Assembly (NCBI GenBank): GCA_964030785.1
Contig: OZ034969.1
Coordinates: 33,069,101-33,133,100 of the forward strand
DNA: 64,000 nt
Direction of reading: 5' to 3'
DNA from: Siderastrea siderea
Taxonomy: Eukaryota; Cnidaria; Anthozoa; Scleractinia; Rhizangiidae
The translations under genes were made by a program, and so were the position numbers. Numbering within the stretch: the first letter of the stretch is position 1; the number at the start of each line of letters is the position of its first letter. The notes under the pieces are model-generated. The model did no database searches. It was not told where the DNA came from and worked only from the letters and a program-made list of their open reading frames with translations. Of the stretch, positions 44,252-51,712 are shown in pieces.

Positions 44252-44899
44252 TCGTTTTTGATAGGTGCGAGTCCATCCTTCGTCTTTTAACAGGTGACTC
44301 AACACCCGTTGTTGATCGGACGAGGCCGGATGTAAATCCAAGACCAAATACCCATACGGTCGTGTCGTGGCTTGATGAAATGTCTCCAACGTGTCTTTCC
44401 AAGTGGTCGGAAACGATTGAAGCATGACATTGCGTACCCCTAATTGATCTCGGGGGTTCTTGAACGCTACAATGTAATGGGCATTGCGGGATATACTTTT
44501 AGCATAGCGACCCACGGGAAACATGTCTTGGCACAAGTAGAGCACCGTCACCCCTTGATGATGCGAATGTTTGGTGAATAAATCCAACACGCGTTTATCG
44601 TGACTGCCTTCGTCCATTAAATCATCCAAGACCAGGACCCCCTGTCCTTCAGGAAACCATTGCACTAAGGCCTCATGATCGGGAATCCCTTCGTGAAATA
44701 CCACCCCTTGATCTTGCATGCCTTGAAATCGATCTTGCCAGGCCCCATAACAATAATGCCTTTGGGTCGGTGGACTTTCAAACAAATCCGGGTTGTCTAC
44801 CAAGAGTTTTTCCGTAAACACGGTTTTACCACATCCCGAAGGTCCCACCACCAAGATAGAGGAAGGCGTATGAAAACGAAACGGTTTCCCCGTTTGCAT
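44246..44899 (-). CDS. FtsK/HerA-type genome-packaging ATPase
   Basis: 217 residues. Walker A is GPSGCGKT (19-26) and Walker B is VLVLDDLMDE (88-97). A Gln in the YLCQD motif (about residue 120-124) is placed like the sensor of the A32/HerA family. Such ATPases push the genome into preformed capsids in Polintons, virophages and related viruses. Length is typical. The gene stands between the tRNA-like gene and the Gly-rich gene. An AATAAAAAGG box on the - strand at about 44935-44946 may be its promoter, and it coincides with the 3' flank of the tRNA-like gene. Confidence 0.95.
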   Translation of the reverse strand: MQTGKPFRFHTPSSILVVGPSGCGKTVFTEKLLVDNPDLFESPPTQRHYCYGAWQDRFQGMQDQGVVFHEGIPDHEALVQWFPEGQGVLVLDDLMDEGSHDKRVLDLFTKHSHHQGVTVLYLCQDMFPVGRYAKSISRNAHYIVAFKNPRDQLGVRNVMLQSFPTTWKDTLETFHQATTRPYGYLVLDLHPASSDQQRVLSHLLKDEGWTRTYQKRL

Positions 44900-44945
44900 G
44901 ATGATGACGAACTACCCCTTAGAAAAAAAAAAGGCACCTTTTTAT

Positions 44946-45031
44946 TGGAATCGGTGGGACTCGAACCCACGCACGACCCTCCTCATGTATTCGAGGGGAT
45001 CCAAAGGCTCTACCCACTGAGCTACGACTCC
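44946..45031 (-). ncRNA. tRNA-like Pol III gene with non-canonical anticodon arm
   Basis: On the - strand, 86 bases fold with a 7-bp acceptor stem (GGAGTCG with CGATTCC, one G-U pair), unpaired TA, a 4-bp D stem (GCTC/GAGC) and a 5-bp T stem (GTGGG/CCCAC) with loop TTCGAGT. TAGCTCAGTGG fits the box A consensus and GGTTCGAGTCC fits box B exactly. The discriminator base is A, and a run of ten T follows about 14 bases downstream (44932-44923) as a Pol III terminator. The middle is not a normal anticodon arm. A 9-bp stem with one bulged A (GATCC-CCTC with GAGG-A-GGGTC) closes an 8-base loop, joined by unpaired CTTTG and GTGC. Neither an intron nor a class II variable arm rescues a standard cloverleaf. 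It lies in a gap between the poly(A) signal of the protease gene and the ATPase gene. Comparable only by analogy to adenovirus VA RNAs or herpesviral tRNA-like RNAs. Confidence 0.8.
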
Positions 45032-45054
45032 GACACCACTTTTTTCCAACAAAT

Positions 45055-45060
45055 TTTATT
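45055..45060 (-). terminator. poly(A) signal overlapping the protease stop codon
   Basis: AATAAA on the - strand shares its first base with the protease stop region. It would end the capsid-protease transcript before the tRNA-like gene. Confidence 0.5.
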
Positions 45061-45599
45061 TAAGCATTACATTGATGATACGGATGACAACACAGTTGAT
45101 ACCATCTGGCTTCTTGGCCTACAATCAATTGTTGAAGGCGTTGACCGGCTTGATGGTCATTACTAACATAATCATGATCCGAAAACTCATTTAAAAACGC
45201 TTGCAAGGTCCGTCCACGGGCTTTGGCTTTCAAATACAACAAGGCGTAATCACCACAACTCTTGCTTGTAATGGCTTGGAGGGACTTGCCATTGGTCACC
45301 ACATACTTCCAATGTTGGACGATCCAATCTCGTAACGGGGTCGCTTGCACGTACGTATCCAATGGCAAAGCATAACTGTCCAGGACTTCACACACCTTTC
45401 CATCCGTCCACACCGCTAACCAATGTTGTCCCGGTTGATCGTGTGGGTCGGTATTCACAATGTACCCTTGAGGGGTAGTCTTGACAGGACTCTTGGGTAA
45501 ACGATCACAGGCCACCGTCCCGTAAAAGACAGGGTTCAATTGGGGGTCGTCTCGGGCTAAATAATCCAACTGCACATTATTCAAGGCCACATGTTCCAT
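45060..45599 (-). CDS. adenain-like cysteine protease (maturation protease)
   Basis: 179 residues from the ATG at 45599, which lies 5 bases after the major capsid stop. An in-frame ATG 75 bases further upstream lies inside the capsid gene and is less likely. The catalytic set is visible: His in PGQHWLAVW (residue 59), Asp in EVLDSY (74) and Cys in SKSCGDYALLYL (115), with the spacing of adenovirus proteases. It should process virion precursors during maturation, and the repeated QRGG sites in neighbouring small proteins are plausible targets. The gene directly follows the major capsid gene as in many Polintons. Confidence 0.92.
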   Translation of the reverse strand: MEHVALNNVQLDYLARDDPQLNPVFYGTVACDRLPKSPVKTTPQGYIVNTDPHDQPGQHWLAVWTDGKVCEVLDSYALPLDTYVQATPLRDWIVQHWKYVVTNGKSLQAITSKSCGDYALLYLKAKARGRTLQAFLNEFSDHDYVSNDHQAGQRLQQLIVGQEARWYQLCCHPYHQCNA

Positions 45600-45603
45600 T
45601 TCT

Positions 45604-47004
45604 TCAGTGTTGGTAAATGTTATACAACACGGCTCCGTTCCTGTCAATCTCCAGCAAATTCTCAAATTCTCCATACACGAGTACGGTTATATTGACACCG
45701 GGGGCGGCTCCAAATTCCAACACCAATTGTAAATCTCCCGTTTGCTTGGGGTTGAGGTTTTGACTGTCAGCACATCCATTGGCCACATTGTCAAACATGA
45801 ACAAGGTACAATTTTTACCTTGGCCCCAATCCAGTAGTTCTACCATGTTGCCTTTCTTTTTACACCAGGCACCACTGGCTTGCAGAAAACGGAAGTAGCC
45901 TAGATTATCTCGGGTGCCATTGTTGTGCACTAACTGGAGGGTTTCATAAGGGTATTCTTCTCCTTTGACAATCTGTTTAATGGAACTCAGACCAAATTTC
46001 TGGAAACAGAATGGATCTCGGGTCACATCTCCATTGAAGGCACGGCTGTCCAGTAATCCCACAATCAATCGGTCAGGTATTCTGTTTTGAAACAGGTTCG
46101 GGATATCAAAGCGGACCAGGTTGTTTTGCATGCTGAAAGTCCGGATTTCACTGCGGACGGTCGGGTAAGCCGCCACTTGGCCTTCATTGTGTCTTTTGCT
46201 AGAGATACTCTGGTAGATGGCGTCATTCAAACGCAGTTGACAGAGATGAAACCGTAGTTTCACATCCCCTTCCATCAATCGGCCAGCTAGACCCACTCCA
46301 TTCAAAAACAGGCTGGGGCCATTGAAATGAAATTTCATCTTGATTTCGATGCCTGGCACCAACAGTTTGCCGGTATGAAAGACTTCCAAGTGCGGGGTAA
46401 ACACTAGACTGTGGGTGGCACCTGCAGCATACTTCTCCACTTCGGCCGCAGAGGCATTGAAGGCCTCTTGTTGATTAGCAGGCAGATCTTGCCAATGTTG
46501 ATGGTTTCCTGCTTTGTCTGTGTTGGTGGCAGTCCATTGGGGTGGGAAATCCACTTGATTGAACCATCCTTGGGGTCCTAACACGGTCTTGCCATCTTCT
46601 CGGTCAAAATTCAGCAAGTTTTCCAGGTAAGCTTTGTAATGATACGTGTCGGATTGTGGACTGATCAACGTGCCATTCAACTGCAAGTCAATTTGTTTGA
46701 TGATGGAATGGGCCAAATTATTGACGGGCCACAATTTCTCCGCGGCCACCAAGTTCGCACCATTCGCCTTTTTCAAACTCAATTCCATGGTAAAGTAACT
46801 GCGTCCCAAATCCACAAAATCGTCCAATCCCGGAATGATGAATTCCATGGGATTGATACCCGTGGTGGTGGGTTGGATGGTAACCATGCGATAGGCATTG
46901 ATGCTAATGTCGGTCGGTGGCACCTTGCAAATCCGTAAGGCAGGGTTGACGGTCCCTTCGGAACGCTCGTGAGCCGGGGCGGTTTGTGTACTCACGTCAG
47001 GCAT
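45604..47004 (-). CDS. double jelly-roll major capsid protein
   Basis: 466 residues, of the family often annotated in animal genomes as 'F54H12.2-like'. Recognisable blocks are MEFIIPGLDDFVDLGRSYF, LWPVNNLAHSIIKQIDLQLNG near the N terminus, the HFNGPSLFLNG and FHLCQLRLNDAIY strands at the centre, IPNLFQNRIPDRLIVGLLDSRAFNG and the C-terminal LQLVLEFGAAPGVNITVLVYGEFENLLEID. These correspond to the two jelly-roll folds that form pseudo-hexameric capsomers. The gene starts 2 bases after the stop of the upstream basic protein, and its TATA box (47043-47054) lies inside that gene. Confidence 0.95.
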   Translation of the reverse strand: MPDVSTQTAPAHERSEGTVNPALRICKVPPTDISINAYRMVTIQPTTTGINPMEFIIPGLDDFVDLGRSYFTMELSLKKANGANLVAAEKLWPVNNLAHSIIKQIDLQLNGTLISPQSDTYHYKAYLENLLNFDREDGKTVLGPQGWFNQVDFPPQWTATNTDKAGNHQHWQDLPANQQEAFNASAAEVEKYAAGATHSLVFTPHLEVFHTGKLLVPGIEIKMKFHFNGPSLFLNGVGLAGRLMEGDVKLRFHLCQLRLNDAIYQSISSKRHNEGQVAAYPTVRSEIRTFSMQNNLVRFDIPNLFQNRIPDRLIVGLLDSRAFNGDVTRDPFCFQKFGLSSIKQIVKGEEYPYETLQLVHNNGTRDNLGYFRFLQASGAWCKKKGNMVELLDWGQGKNCTLFMFDNVANGCADSQNLNPKQTGDLQLVLEFGAAPGVNITVLVYGEFENLLEIDRNGAVLYNIYQH

Positions 47005-47006
47005 GT

Positions 47007-47231
47007 TTAACGTCGTCGAGTGGTACCCCGTCGTCGTCGTGAGGGGTTTTTATAGCGTCGTCGTGCTAAACGTTGTCTCAAATCAAACCCGGGGACTCTC
47101 ATGACCTCGGGACTTAACCATCCACCACGTTGTCGTCGTGGCATGAGTTTCCAAAACGGATACAGTCCACCCCATTGAGACAACCCTCGATTACTACGAA
47201 TCCGTCGAGGTCGTGAATGCACGGGTTCCAT
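47007..47231 (-). CDS. basic virion peptide with RRQRGGW site
   Basis: 74 residues. An N-terminal basic segment, then MPRRQRGGWLSPEVM (about residues 30-44), and a C terminus dominated by Arg (RRYKNPSRRRRGTTRRR). The ATG overlaps the previous stop by one base (TAATG). The repeated leader motif and position indicate a core or minor virion precursor. An internal Met30 is an alternative start that would give the same leader design as the other peptides. Confidence 0.7.
   Translation of the reverse strand: MEPVHSRPRRIRSNRGLSQWGGLYPFWKLMPRRQRGGWLSPEVMRVPGFDLRQRLARRRYKNPSRRRRGTTRRR
47043..47054 (-). promoter_or_regulatory. TATA box of the major capsid gene
   Basis: CTATAAAAACCCC on the - strand about 40-50 bases before the capsid ATG, within the upstream coding region. 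Confidence 0.55.
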
Positions 47232-47557
47232 TAGACTCCCAAAATATCACGTGCACGTTTGGTTTGTTTGGGAAATAAGGCAGTGGCTACACGCACGGCG
47301 TCTTTCACGTTCTTCTGATTCAACGCTTTCTTGGCTTGTTTGGTGATTTCCTTTTTAAGGACGTCTTCGGCTTTGCGTTTGATACCTCGTGTCAAACCCG
47401 TTTCCAAGCCTCTCTTGATATTACTAGGCAATTTTAAAGGATTTCGCGTCCTTATAAGACCTTGCAACCCCCCACGCATCAGATCCGTCATCACTCCTTT
47501 GCCTTGTTGATCATACCACTCGTCGGTTCGAAATCGTGTCAAACTTCCCCCACGCAT
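47231..47557 (-). CDS. basic minor virion protein, pVI/core-like
   Basis: 108 residues. It begins MRGGSLTRF and has a second MRGGL (about residues 27-31), so GG sites occur twice in the N-terminal third. The rest is a Lys/Arg-rich amphipathic helix region ending FPKQTKRARDILGV, a C-terminal motif reminiscent of core proteins of adeno-like elements. Its own TATA box is at 47611-47622. Confidence 0.7.
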   Translation of the reverse strand: MRGGSLTRFRTDEWYDQQGKGVMTDLMRGGLQGLIRTRNPLKLPSNIKRGLETGLTRGIKRKAEDVLKKEITKQAKKALNQKNVKDAVRVATALFPKQTKRARDILGV

Positions 47558-47610
47558 GGTGTCTTCTTCTTCACCAGGGATAAACGTTTTGTTTAGGCTT
47601 TATGGGACTC

Positions 47611-47622
47611 CCCTTTTTATAC
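47611..47622 (-). promoter_or_regulatory. TATA box before the 47557 gene
   Basis: GTATAAAAAGGGG on the - strand, 54-65 bases before the ATG. Confidence 0.6.
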
Positions 47623-47624
47623 CG

Positions 47625-47810
47625 TCATCGTCGTTTTTTCCGAAAAGCGGCTTCCAACCCTTTTTTAGCCCCGTAACTCGCGGCACCACTTGCGGCACCC
47701 AACGCCACAGCTTTTCCTCCAGCGATCAAGGCTGGAATGAGGGCGGCCAGGGGCAAGAGACCCCCTCGTTGCCTTCTTCGTCTCCTTCGACGCACTCTTG
47801 TCTTGGGCAT
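47625..47810 (-). CDS. pX/mu-like DNA-condensing peptide
   Basis: 61 residues. An Arg-only tract and QRGGLLP (about residues 14-20) precede a long hydrophobic Ala/Leu/Gly segment (about 18-50) and a basic end (FRKKRR). This order (poly-Arg, GG cleavage site, hydrophobic stretch) is that of adenovirus pX, which condenses DNA after protease cleavage. It is the clearest member of the QRGG peptide group of this element and has its own TATA box at 47840-47848. Confidence 0.8.
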   Translation of the reverse strand: MPKTRVRRRRRRRQRGGLLPLAALIPALIAGGKAVALGAASGAASYGAKKGLEAAFRKKRR

Positions 47811-47839
47811 CTTTGTTTGTTTTTCACAACCCTTGTTTT

Positions 47840-47848
47840 CTTTTTATA
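47840..47848 (-). promoter_or_regulatory. TATA box before the pX-like gene
   Basis: AGTATAAAAAG on the - strand, about 30-38 bases before the ATG at 47810. Confidence 0.6.
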
Positions 47849-47849
47849 C

Positions 47850-48089
47850 TCACATGACGTTGCACGTAAACGATTCCCCCGCCCACCGTTTGCGTTTCCC
47901 ACTTCGCATTTCTTCCATACGTTTCTTCGTTGATCTTAGGTAATTCTTTTTGGCTAACTTTTCTACCCCTTTGGTGATGGACCAAGCGGCCTTAGGAATC
48001 CCGGCAATCACCGCGTTGACCCCTTCCCCCGCTTGTGGACGCTGTGGTCGGCGTCGTCGTCGTCGTCGTCGTCGTCGTTTCGGAGGCAT
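47850..48089 (-). CDS. poly-Arg basic virion protein
   Basis: 79 residues beginning MPPK and ten Arg, then PQRPQAGEGVNAVIAGIPKAAW and a Lys-rich helix. It resembles the neighbouring QRGG peptides in its start, but the cleavage-like GG is replaced by GEG. A DNA-binding core role is inferred. The poly-Arg tract is encoded almost entirely by CGA/CGC codons, giving the CGT/GTC repeats seen on the + strand. Confidence 0.7.
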   Translation of the reverse strand: MPPKRRRRRRRRRRPQRPQAGEGVNAVIAGIPKAAWSITKGVEKLAKKNYLRSTKKRMEEMRSGKRKRWAGESFTCNVM

Positions 48090-48114
48090 GATTGATTTGG
48101 GTTCCCTTCTCGTC

Positions 48115-48127
48115 TCTCTTTTTTATG
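48115..48127 (-). promoter_or_regulatory. TATA-like box before the 48089 gene
   Basis: ACATAAAAAAGAG on the - strand, about 27-38 bases before the ATG. Confidence 0.45.
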
Positions 48128-49166
48128 TCTTTTTGAAGTGTAACGTGACAATGGTATGACCTTCACCAAACTTGACCAAGTCTCCTCCGGCACCAATCGT
48201 TTCAGCCACTTGAACGTGAATCATTTCCACCACCTCGTTACGAAGAGACATGTAATGAATGTGCAACGGTTCAAAATACAGGGTGCCACGTGCTTCTCGC
48301 TTGTATTGAATTTCACGTAACAAATCAGTCACGCGATTGCCCACCATCATACTGCCTGCCACGTCCGAGTACACGTGCAACGATCGTGTGGGTTCCCCCA
48401 CCACGGCACGAAACGCCGTATTCAAGTTGGTGAAACGCCACCCACAACTCATACTCAATTGTAAATAATCCGGTAAAATCGCACGCACCGTCCAAAAGAC
48501 CGCGTTCCCCTGACCGTCGGTGACATCCTGCCAATCGCTGTTGTTGGTGATGTCGGGGACTTGATCCCCCAGGAATTCTTGCTGTAAGTTCGGGCCCAAC
48601 ACCAATCCACTGCTAATTTTACGTAACCATCCCATCTTGAGCGCCAACTTGGTGTAGATGGTAAGGACTGGTGTTTTGTTACCACAATGGCAGACATTCG
48701 TGTTGTCGATGAGCAGATCGTCGCCTTCCCACTTGAACTTGACGTAGGTGTGTTTGCCTTGATCGTTGGTAAACCGACCTCCTTGAATGGCCGTTTCCTG
48801 GCGTCGTTGTTCCAAATGGGCAATCGTGGCTTTCATGAAACTCACGCCATCCACCACCCAATCCAAATCTTGAACGTCTTGGATGAGGGTTTGCGCCGTG
48901 CCTATGCGCGCGGCCATGGTGCCATCGGTTTTACCCGGGGCGGGATAAGTGATCTCCCACGACGTCGCTAGGATGTACCCATCTTTCTTCACCAACTCAT
49001 ACAAATTGACGCGGGTATCCGGTAAGGAAATGGCACTCAACCCCACTTGCCATCCACCCCCTGTGAGCTGTAACGGTTGAGGTAAACGAATCTTGAAGGA
49101 ATTGGCTTGGTTGTTGGGAAATTCACGTCGGTTGGCATGACTGGGTAACGTCACGTAGAACGACAT
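48123..49166 (-). CDS. penton-like minor capsid protein, copy 2
   Basis: 347 residues from the ATG at 49166; the open frame reaches upstream only to a GTG. It begins MSFYVTLPSHANRREFPNN and includes GGWQVGLSAISLP, LALKMGW, LGPNLQQEFLGD, LHVYSDVAGSMMVGNRVTDLLREI and a terminal FGEGHTIVTLHFKKT. These mark the conserved penton-like (single jelly-roll) minor capsid family of Polintons. The preceding gene (49181-50221) is a clear paralogue with the same blocks, so the penton-like gene is duplicated in tandem. The stop of the first lies 15 bases before this ATG. Confidence 0.85.
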   Translation of the reverse strand: MSFYVTLPSHANRREFPNNQANSFKIRLPQPLQLTGGGWQVGLSAISLPDTRVNLYELVKKDGYILATSWEITYPAPGKTDGTMAARIGTAQTLIQDVQDLDWVVDGVSFMKATIAHLEQRRQETAIQGGRFTNDQGKHTYVKFKWEGDDLLIDNTNVCHCGNKTPVLTIYTKLALKMGWLRKISSGLVLGPNLQQEFLGDQVPDITNNSDWQDVTDGQGNAVFWTVRAILPDYLQLSMSCGWRFTNLNTAFRAVVGEPTRSLHVYSDVAGSMMVGNRVTDLLREIQYKREARGTLYFEPLHIHYMSLRNEVVEMIHVQVAETIGAGGDLVKFGEGHTIVTLHFKKT

Positions 49167-49180
49167 GTTGTCTTTCTTCT

Positions 49181-50221
49181 TCACACCACCACTTCCCTTT
49201 TAAAGTGGAGGGTCAGGAGGGTACGCCCTTCACCAAATTTCACCAGATCCCCATTAGTTTCGGCCATCTGGGTTTCGACGATTTCCACCACTTCGTTGCG
49301 TACTGGGATATATTGAATATGTCGAGGTTCAAAGTGGGTGGTGTTTTGAGGCTGGTACTTGATTTCTCGTAAGAGATCGGTGATACGACCGCCTACCATG
49401 CTGCTGGTGCCTACATCACAATACACGTGCAAAGGACGCGTGGTGGGAAATTCCAACGAGGGACGAAAGGTCTGGTTCACATTCACAACCCGCCAATTAC
49501 ACGTCATACTCAAGTTCAGATAATCCCCATCCACTTTCCAAAAGGCGGGCTTGTTGCTGCCATCCAGGACATCGGACGGGGTGGGAATGGAGTCCGTATG
49601 AAATTCTTGCAAGAGATTGGGTCCCAATCGATACTGGCCGGGGGACACTTGTTCAATCCATCCCATTCTCAGCGCCAAGGTTCTGCCCCATAACACGCGT
49701 GCTACTTGTCGTTTGTAATCCACATTGACGGTATTCAACAACAAATCCCCTTCGGAAGTCCATTCAAACGTCGGGTATAATTTGACGCCATTGTCCTCGG
49801 CCCATTTGTTTTTGGGTTCGGTTTCTTTGGCACGGGCTTGCACGTAACGGTACACCAGTTGATGAAAAAAGTGCGATCCCGTCGACGAGGCCAATTCCTT
49901 TCTCATATCTCGCCCGTAGACAGTGAGTTCGCGACGTTGATGCCACCATCGATCGTTGCCTTGATCGTCTTCGGCATACACCCGTTCGTGCCATCGTACG
50001 TACAACAGAGGATGGGAATCACCCACGCCTCCTTCTTCCGCTACCACCGGAATGGTGGGTAAGGATAAACTCACCATGCCTACCATCCATCCTCGTCCCA
50101 CAAATCGGATGGGTTTAGGCAACCGGTTTCTGAAATGATGACTCTTGTTCCCAGGAAACTCTTTGGTACTCGCATGACTCATCAACGTCACGTAAAACGA
50201 AGAGTTGGGCACCAACGTCAT
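49181..50221 (-). CDS. penton-like minor capsid protein, copy 1
   Basis: 346 residues. The blocks SSFYVTLMSHASTKEFPGN, GRGWMVGMVSLSLP, LALRMGW, RLGPNLLQEFHTD, LHVYCDVGTSSMVGGRITDLLREI and FGEGRTLLTLHFKR align throughout with the 49166 gene. The two differ most in the middle loop region. Two divergent pentons could form different vertices or one could carry receptor-binding functions; neither is shown by the sequence. The gene starts 3 bases after the integrase stop, which suggests co-transcription with the integrase or a promoter within it. Confidence 0.85.
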   Translation of the reverse strand: MTLVPNSSFYVTLMSHASTKEFPGNKSHHFRNRLPKPIRFVGRGWMVGMVSLSLPTIPVVAEEGGVGDSHPLLYVRWHERVYAEDDQGNDRWWHQRRELTVYGRDMRKELASSTGSHFFHQLVYRYVQARAKETEPKNKWAEDNGVKLYPTFEWTSEGDLLLNTVNVDYKRQVARVLWGRTLALRMGWIEQVSPGQYRLGPNLLQEFHTDSIPTPSDVLDGSNKPAFWKVDGDYLNLSMTCNWRVVNVNQTFRPSLEFPTTRPLHVYCDVGTSSMVGGRITDLLREIKYQPQNTTHFEPRHIQYIPVRNEVVEIVETQMAETNGDLVKFGEGRTLLTLHFKREVVV

Positions 50222-50224
50222 TGT

Positions 50225-51376
50225 TTAGTCACGTCGTCTTTTGGGTGGGCTTGTCTCTTTAGTCTTCAGTTGTCGTTTGGGTGGGCTTTTCCTCTGGGGT
50301 GGTTGGAGAGACGTGACGTCTTGACTACGAATCCAACTATTGTACTTGTCAGGCCACCCTTTCCACTTGACCAACCAACGATCTTTTTGTCGCTTAAGTA
50401 CCTTTTCAATGCGAAACACCTCGGACACATGGACTTTTTGTAAATCCTCTTCATAAAACGTGCCTTGGACGGGGGTCTCATCCCATTCGTGAATCTTATA
50501 CGTGGGCACAGATCCCGGGATCACACGATGCACGACAAACACTTCTTCGGTCCAACCGGGTAAATAGGCTTTTTCAAAGGTACGATGAATCTTGTTGAGA
50601 CGGACACGATCCCCGACTTTGAATGTAGGTTTTTTCTGGTCTTTCAACCGTTGGGCATACAATCGTTTCCACACCGCTTCTTCGTTGTCCCACGTCACGT
50701 CTTGAGGGGCCATACCAATACTTCGATGCCGGGTGGCATTATACCCTTGCACCAACTCGGGTAACACATCGTCAAAGCGTAAGGTGTTGGCCGCGGTGAA
50801 ATAACGGTACAACCGTTCTTTCAAGGTGCGATTAAATCGTTCCACCACACTGGCTTTCGCATCCCCTTCGGTCGAAAAATGTTGAATGCCTTGCTCGTCA
50901 AGCCATCGTTGAAACGTCCGGTTGTAAAATTCTTTCCCTCGATCCGTTTGCAATCGATTCGGGTGACGTCGTCCTTCTTTCAAAATCTTGTCAAAGGCAT
51001 GGACCAACGCCACCCCGGTTTTGTCTTTCAACGGTTGGACCCACGCGTACTTGGACAACACATCCACGACCGTCAACAAGTAGCGTATACCCCGATTATA
51101 TTTGGCCAACGGTTGCACTTCCACTAAATCCGCGACCCATTGATCATCTAATCCTCCTACAATGACGGGGACGGTGGGAAAACGACGACGTCGCGGTTTA
51201 TGTAACGTATAGGCCAAATCCCGTTCCAAGACCCGTTGAGCTTTTTTCAAAGGGAGACGATGGGCTTTAGCAAACCGTTGCACGCCTCCTAAACTCCCCG
51301 GGGCTCTCGGATCGTGGTAACGATTCAACCATGATGGGGAGACCTTTTTCTTTCGAGGGGCCATACGTTCTGGCAT
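50225..51376 (-). CDS. Polinton integrase, DDE catalytic core with C-terminal chromodomain
   Basis: 383 residues. The N-terminal part (YHDPRAPGSLGGVQRF and AYTLHKPRRRRFP) is the Polinton form of the integrase N domain. The retrovirus-like core shows Asp83 in WVADLVEV, Asp145 in QTDRGKEF and Glu179 in VVERFNRTLKER. The SH3-like segment (FKVGDRVRLNK) follows, and a chromodomain lies at about residues 331-360 (FRIEKVLK...WLVKWKGW...SWI), which may guide integration to modified chromatin. A second ATG at codon 5 is possible. The intact triad fits the perfect 6-bp target duplication. The 5' end overlaps the 51711 gene by 52 bases. Confidence 0.95.
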   Translation of the reverse strand: MPERMAPRKKKVSPSWLNRYHDPRAPGSLGGVQRFAKAHRLPLKKAQRVLERDLAYTLHKPRRRRFPTVPVIVGGLDDQWVADLVEVQPLAKYNRGIRYLLTVVDVLSKYAWVQPLKDKTGVALVHAFDKILKEGRRHPNRLQTDRGKEFYNRTFQRWLDEQGIQHFSTEGDAKASVVERFNRTLKERLYRYFTAANTLRFDDVLPELVQGYNATRHRSIGMAPQDVTWDNEEAVWKRLYAQRLKDQKKPTFKVGDRVRLNKIHRTFEKAYLPGWTEEVFVVHRVIPGSVPTYKIHEWDETPVQGTFYEEDLQKVHVSEVFRIEKVLKRQKDRWLVKWKGWPDKYNSWIRSQDVTSLQPPQRKSPPKRQLKTKETSPPKRRRD

Positions 51377-51711
51377 TCATCCCATAAGGTCGATATGGTG
51401 GGGACCGTGTGGGGATGCGCCTTTTGAATGATTCGATACCATCGCCATGCCTCTGGGTGAGCTTTTAACCATAAGACAAACACCACCCATCGATACAGGT
51501 TGCGGTCGACATGGGTTTCTTCAAAGAGGTGGAGAGGATGCGTGTCCTCGGGACAAGGGGGTATGGGGATTTGGGTGCCGGGTTGGTGATCATATAACAC
51601 TTGACAAAGGGTTTGATGACATTGCCATTGCCCCAGGGACAAGATAGACTCCCACGCATCACATACAGACTCCATGGTGACATTGATAAAAACTTTTATT
51701 CGTTCTCTCAT
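51325..51711 (-). CDS. unknown Trp/His-rich protein
   Basis: 128 residues, family not recognised. It is rich in Trp, His and Cys (ESILSLGQWQCHQTLCQVL, VLWLKAHPEAWRWYRI). An ATG at 51675 (MESVCDAWES) is an alternative start. It begins 2 bases past the stop of the GRF-finger gene and overlaps the integrase gene by 52 bases in another frame. Placement with integrase and GRF protein suggests a role in DNA handling or regulation, but this is only from context. Confidence 0.6.
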   Translation of the reverse strand: MRERIKVFINVTMESVCDAWESILSLGQWQCHQTLCQVLYDHQPGTQIPIPPCPEDTHPLHLFEETHVDRNLYRWVVFVLWLKAHPEAWRWYRIIQKAHPHTVPTISTLWDECQNVWPLERKRSPHHG

Positions 51712-51712
51712 T

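Noticed and set aside
44675..45166. 163-codon + strand frame across the ATPase and tRNA-like genes
   Set aside because: It runs antisense to two well-supported features and shows no motif.
45600..45674. Upstream start of the protease gene at 45674
   Set aside because: It lies within the major capsid coding region; the ATG at 45599 follows the capsid stop directly and gives a protease of normal length.
49167..49184. Upstream start of the second penton-like gene at 49184
   Set aside because: The codon there is GTG; the first ATG (49166) matches the start of the paralogue.
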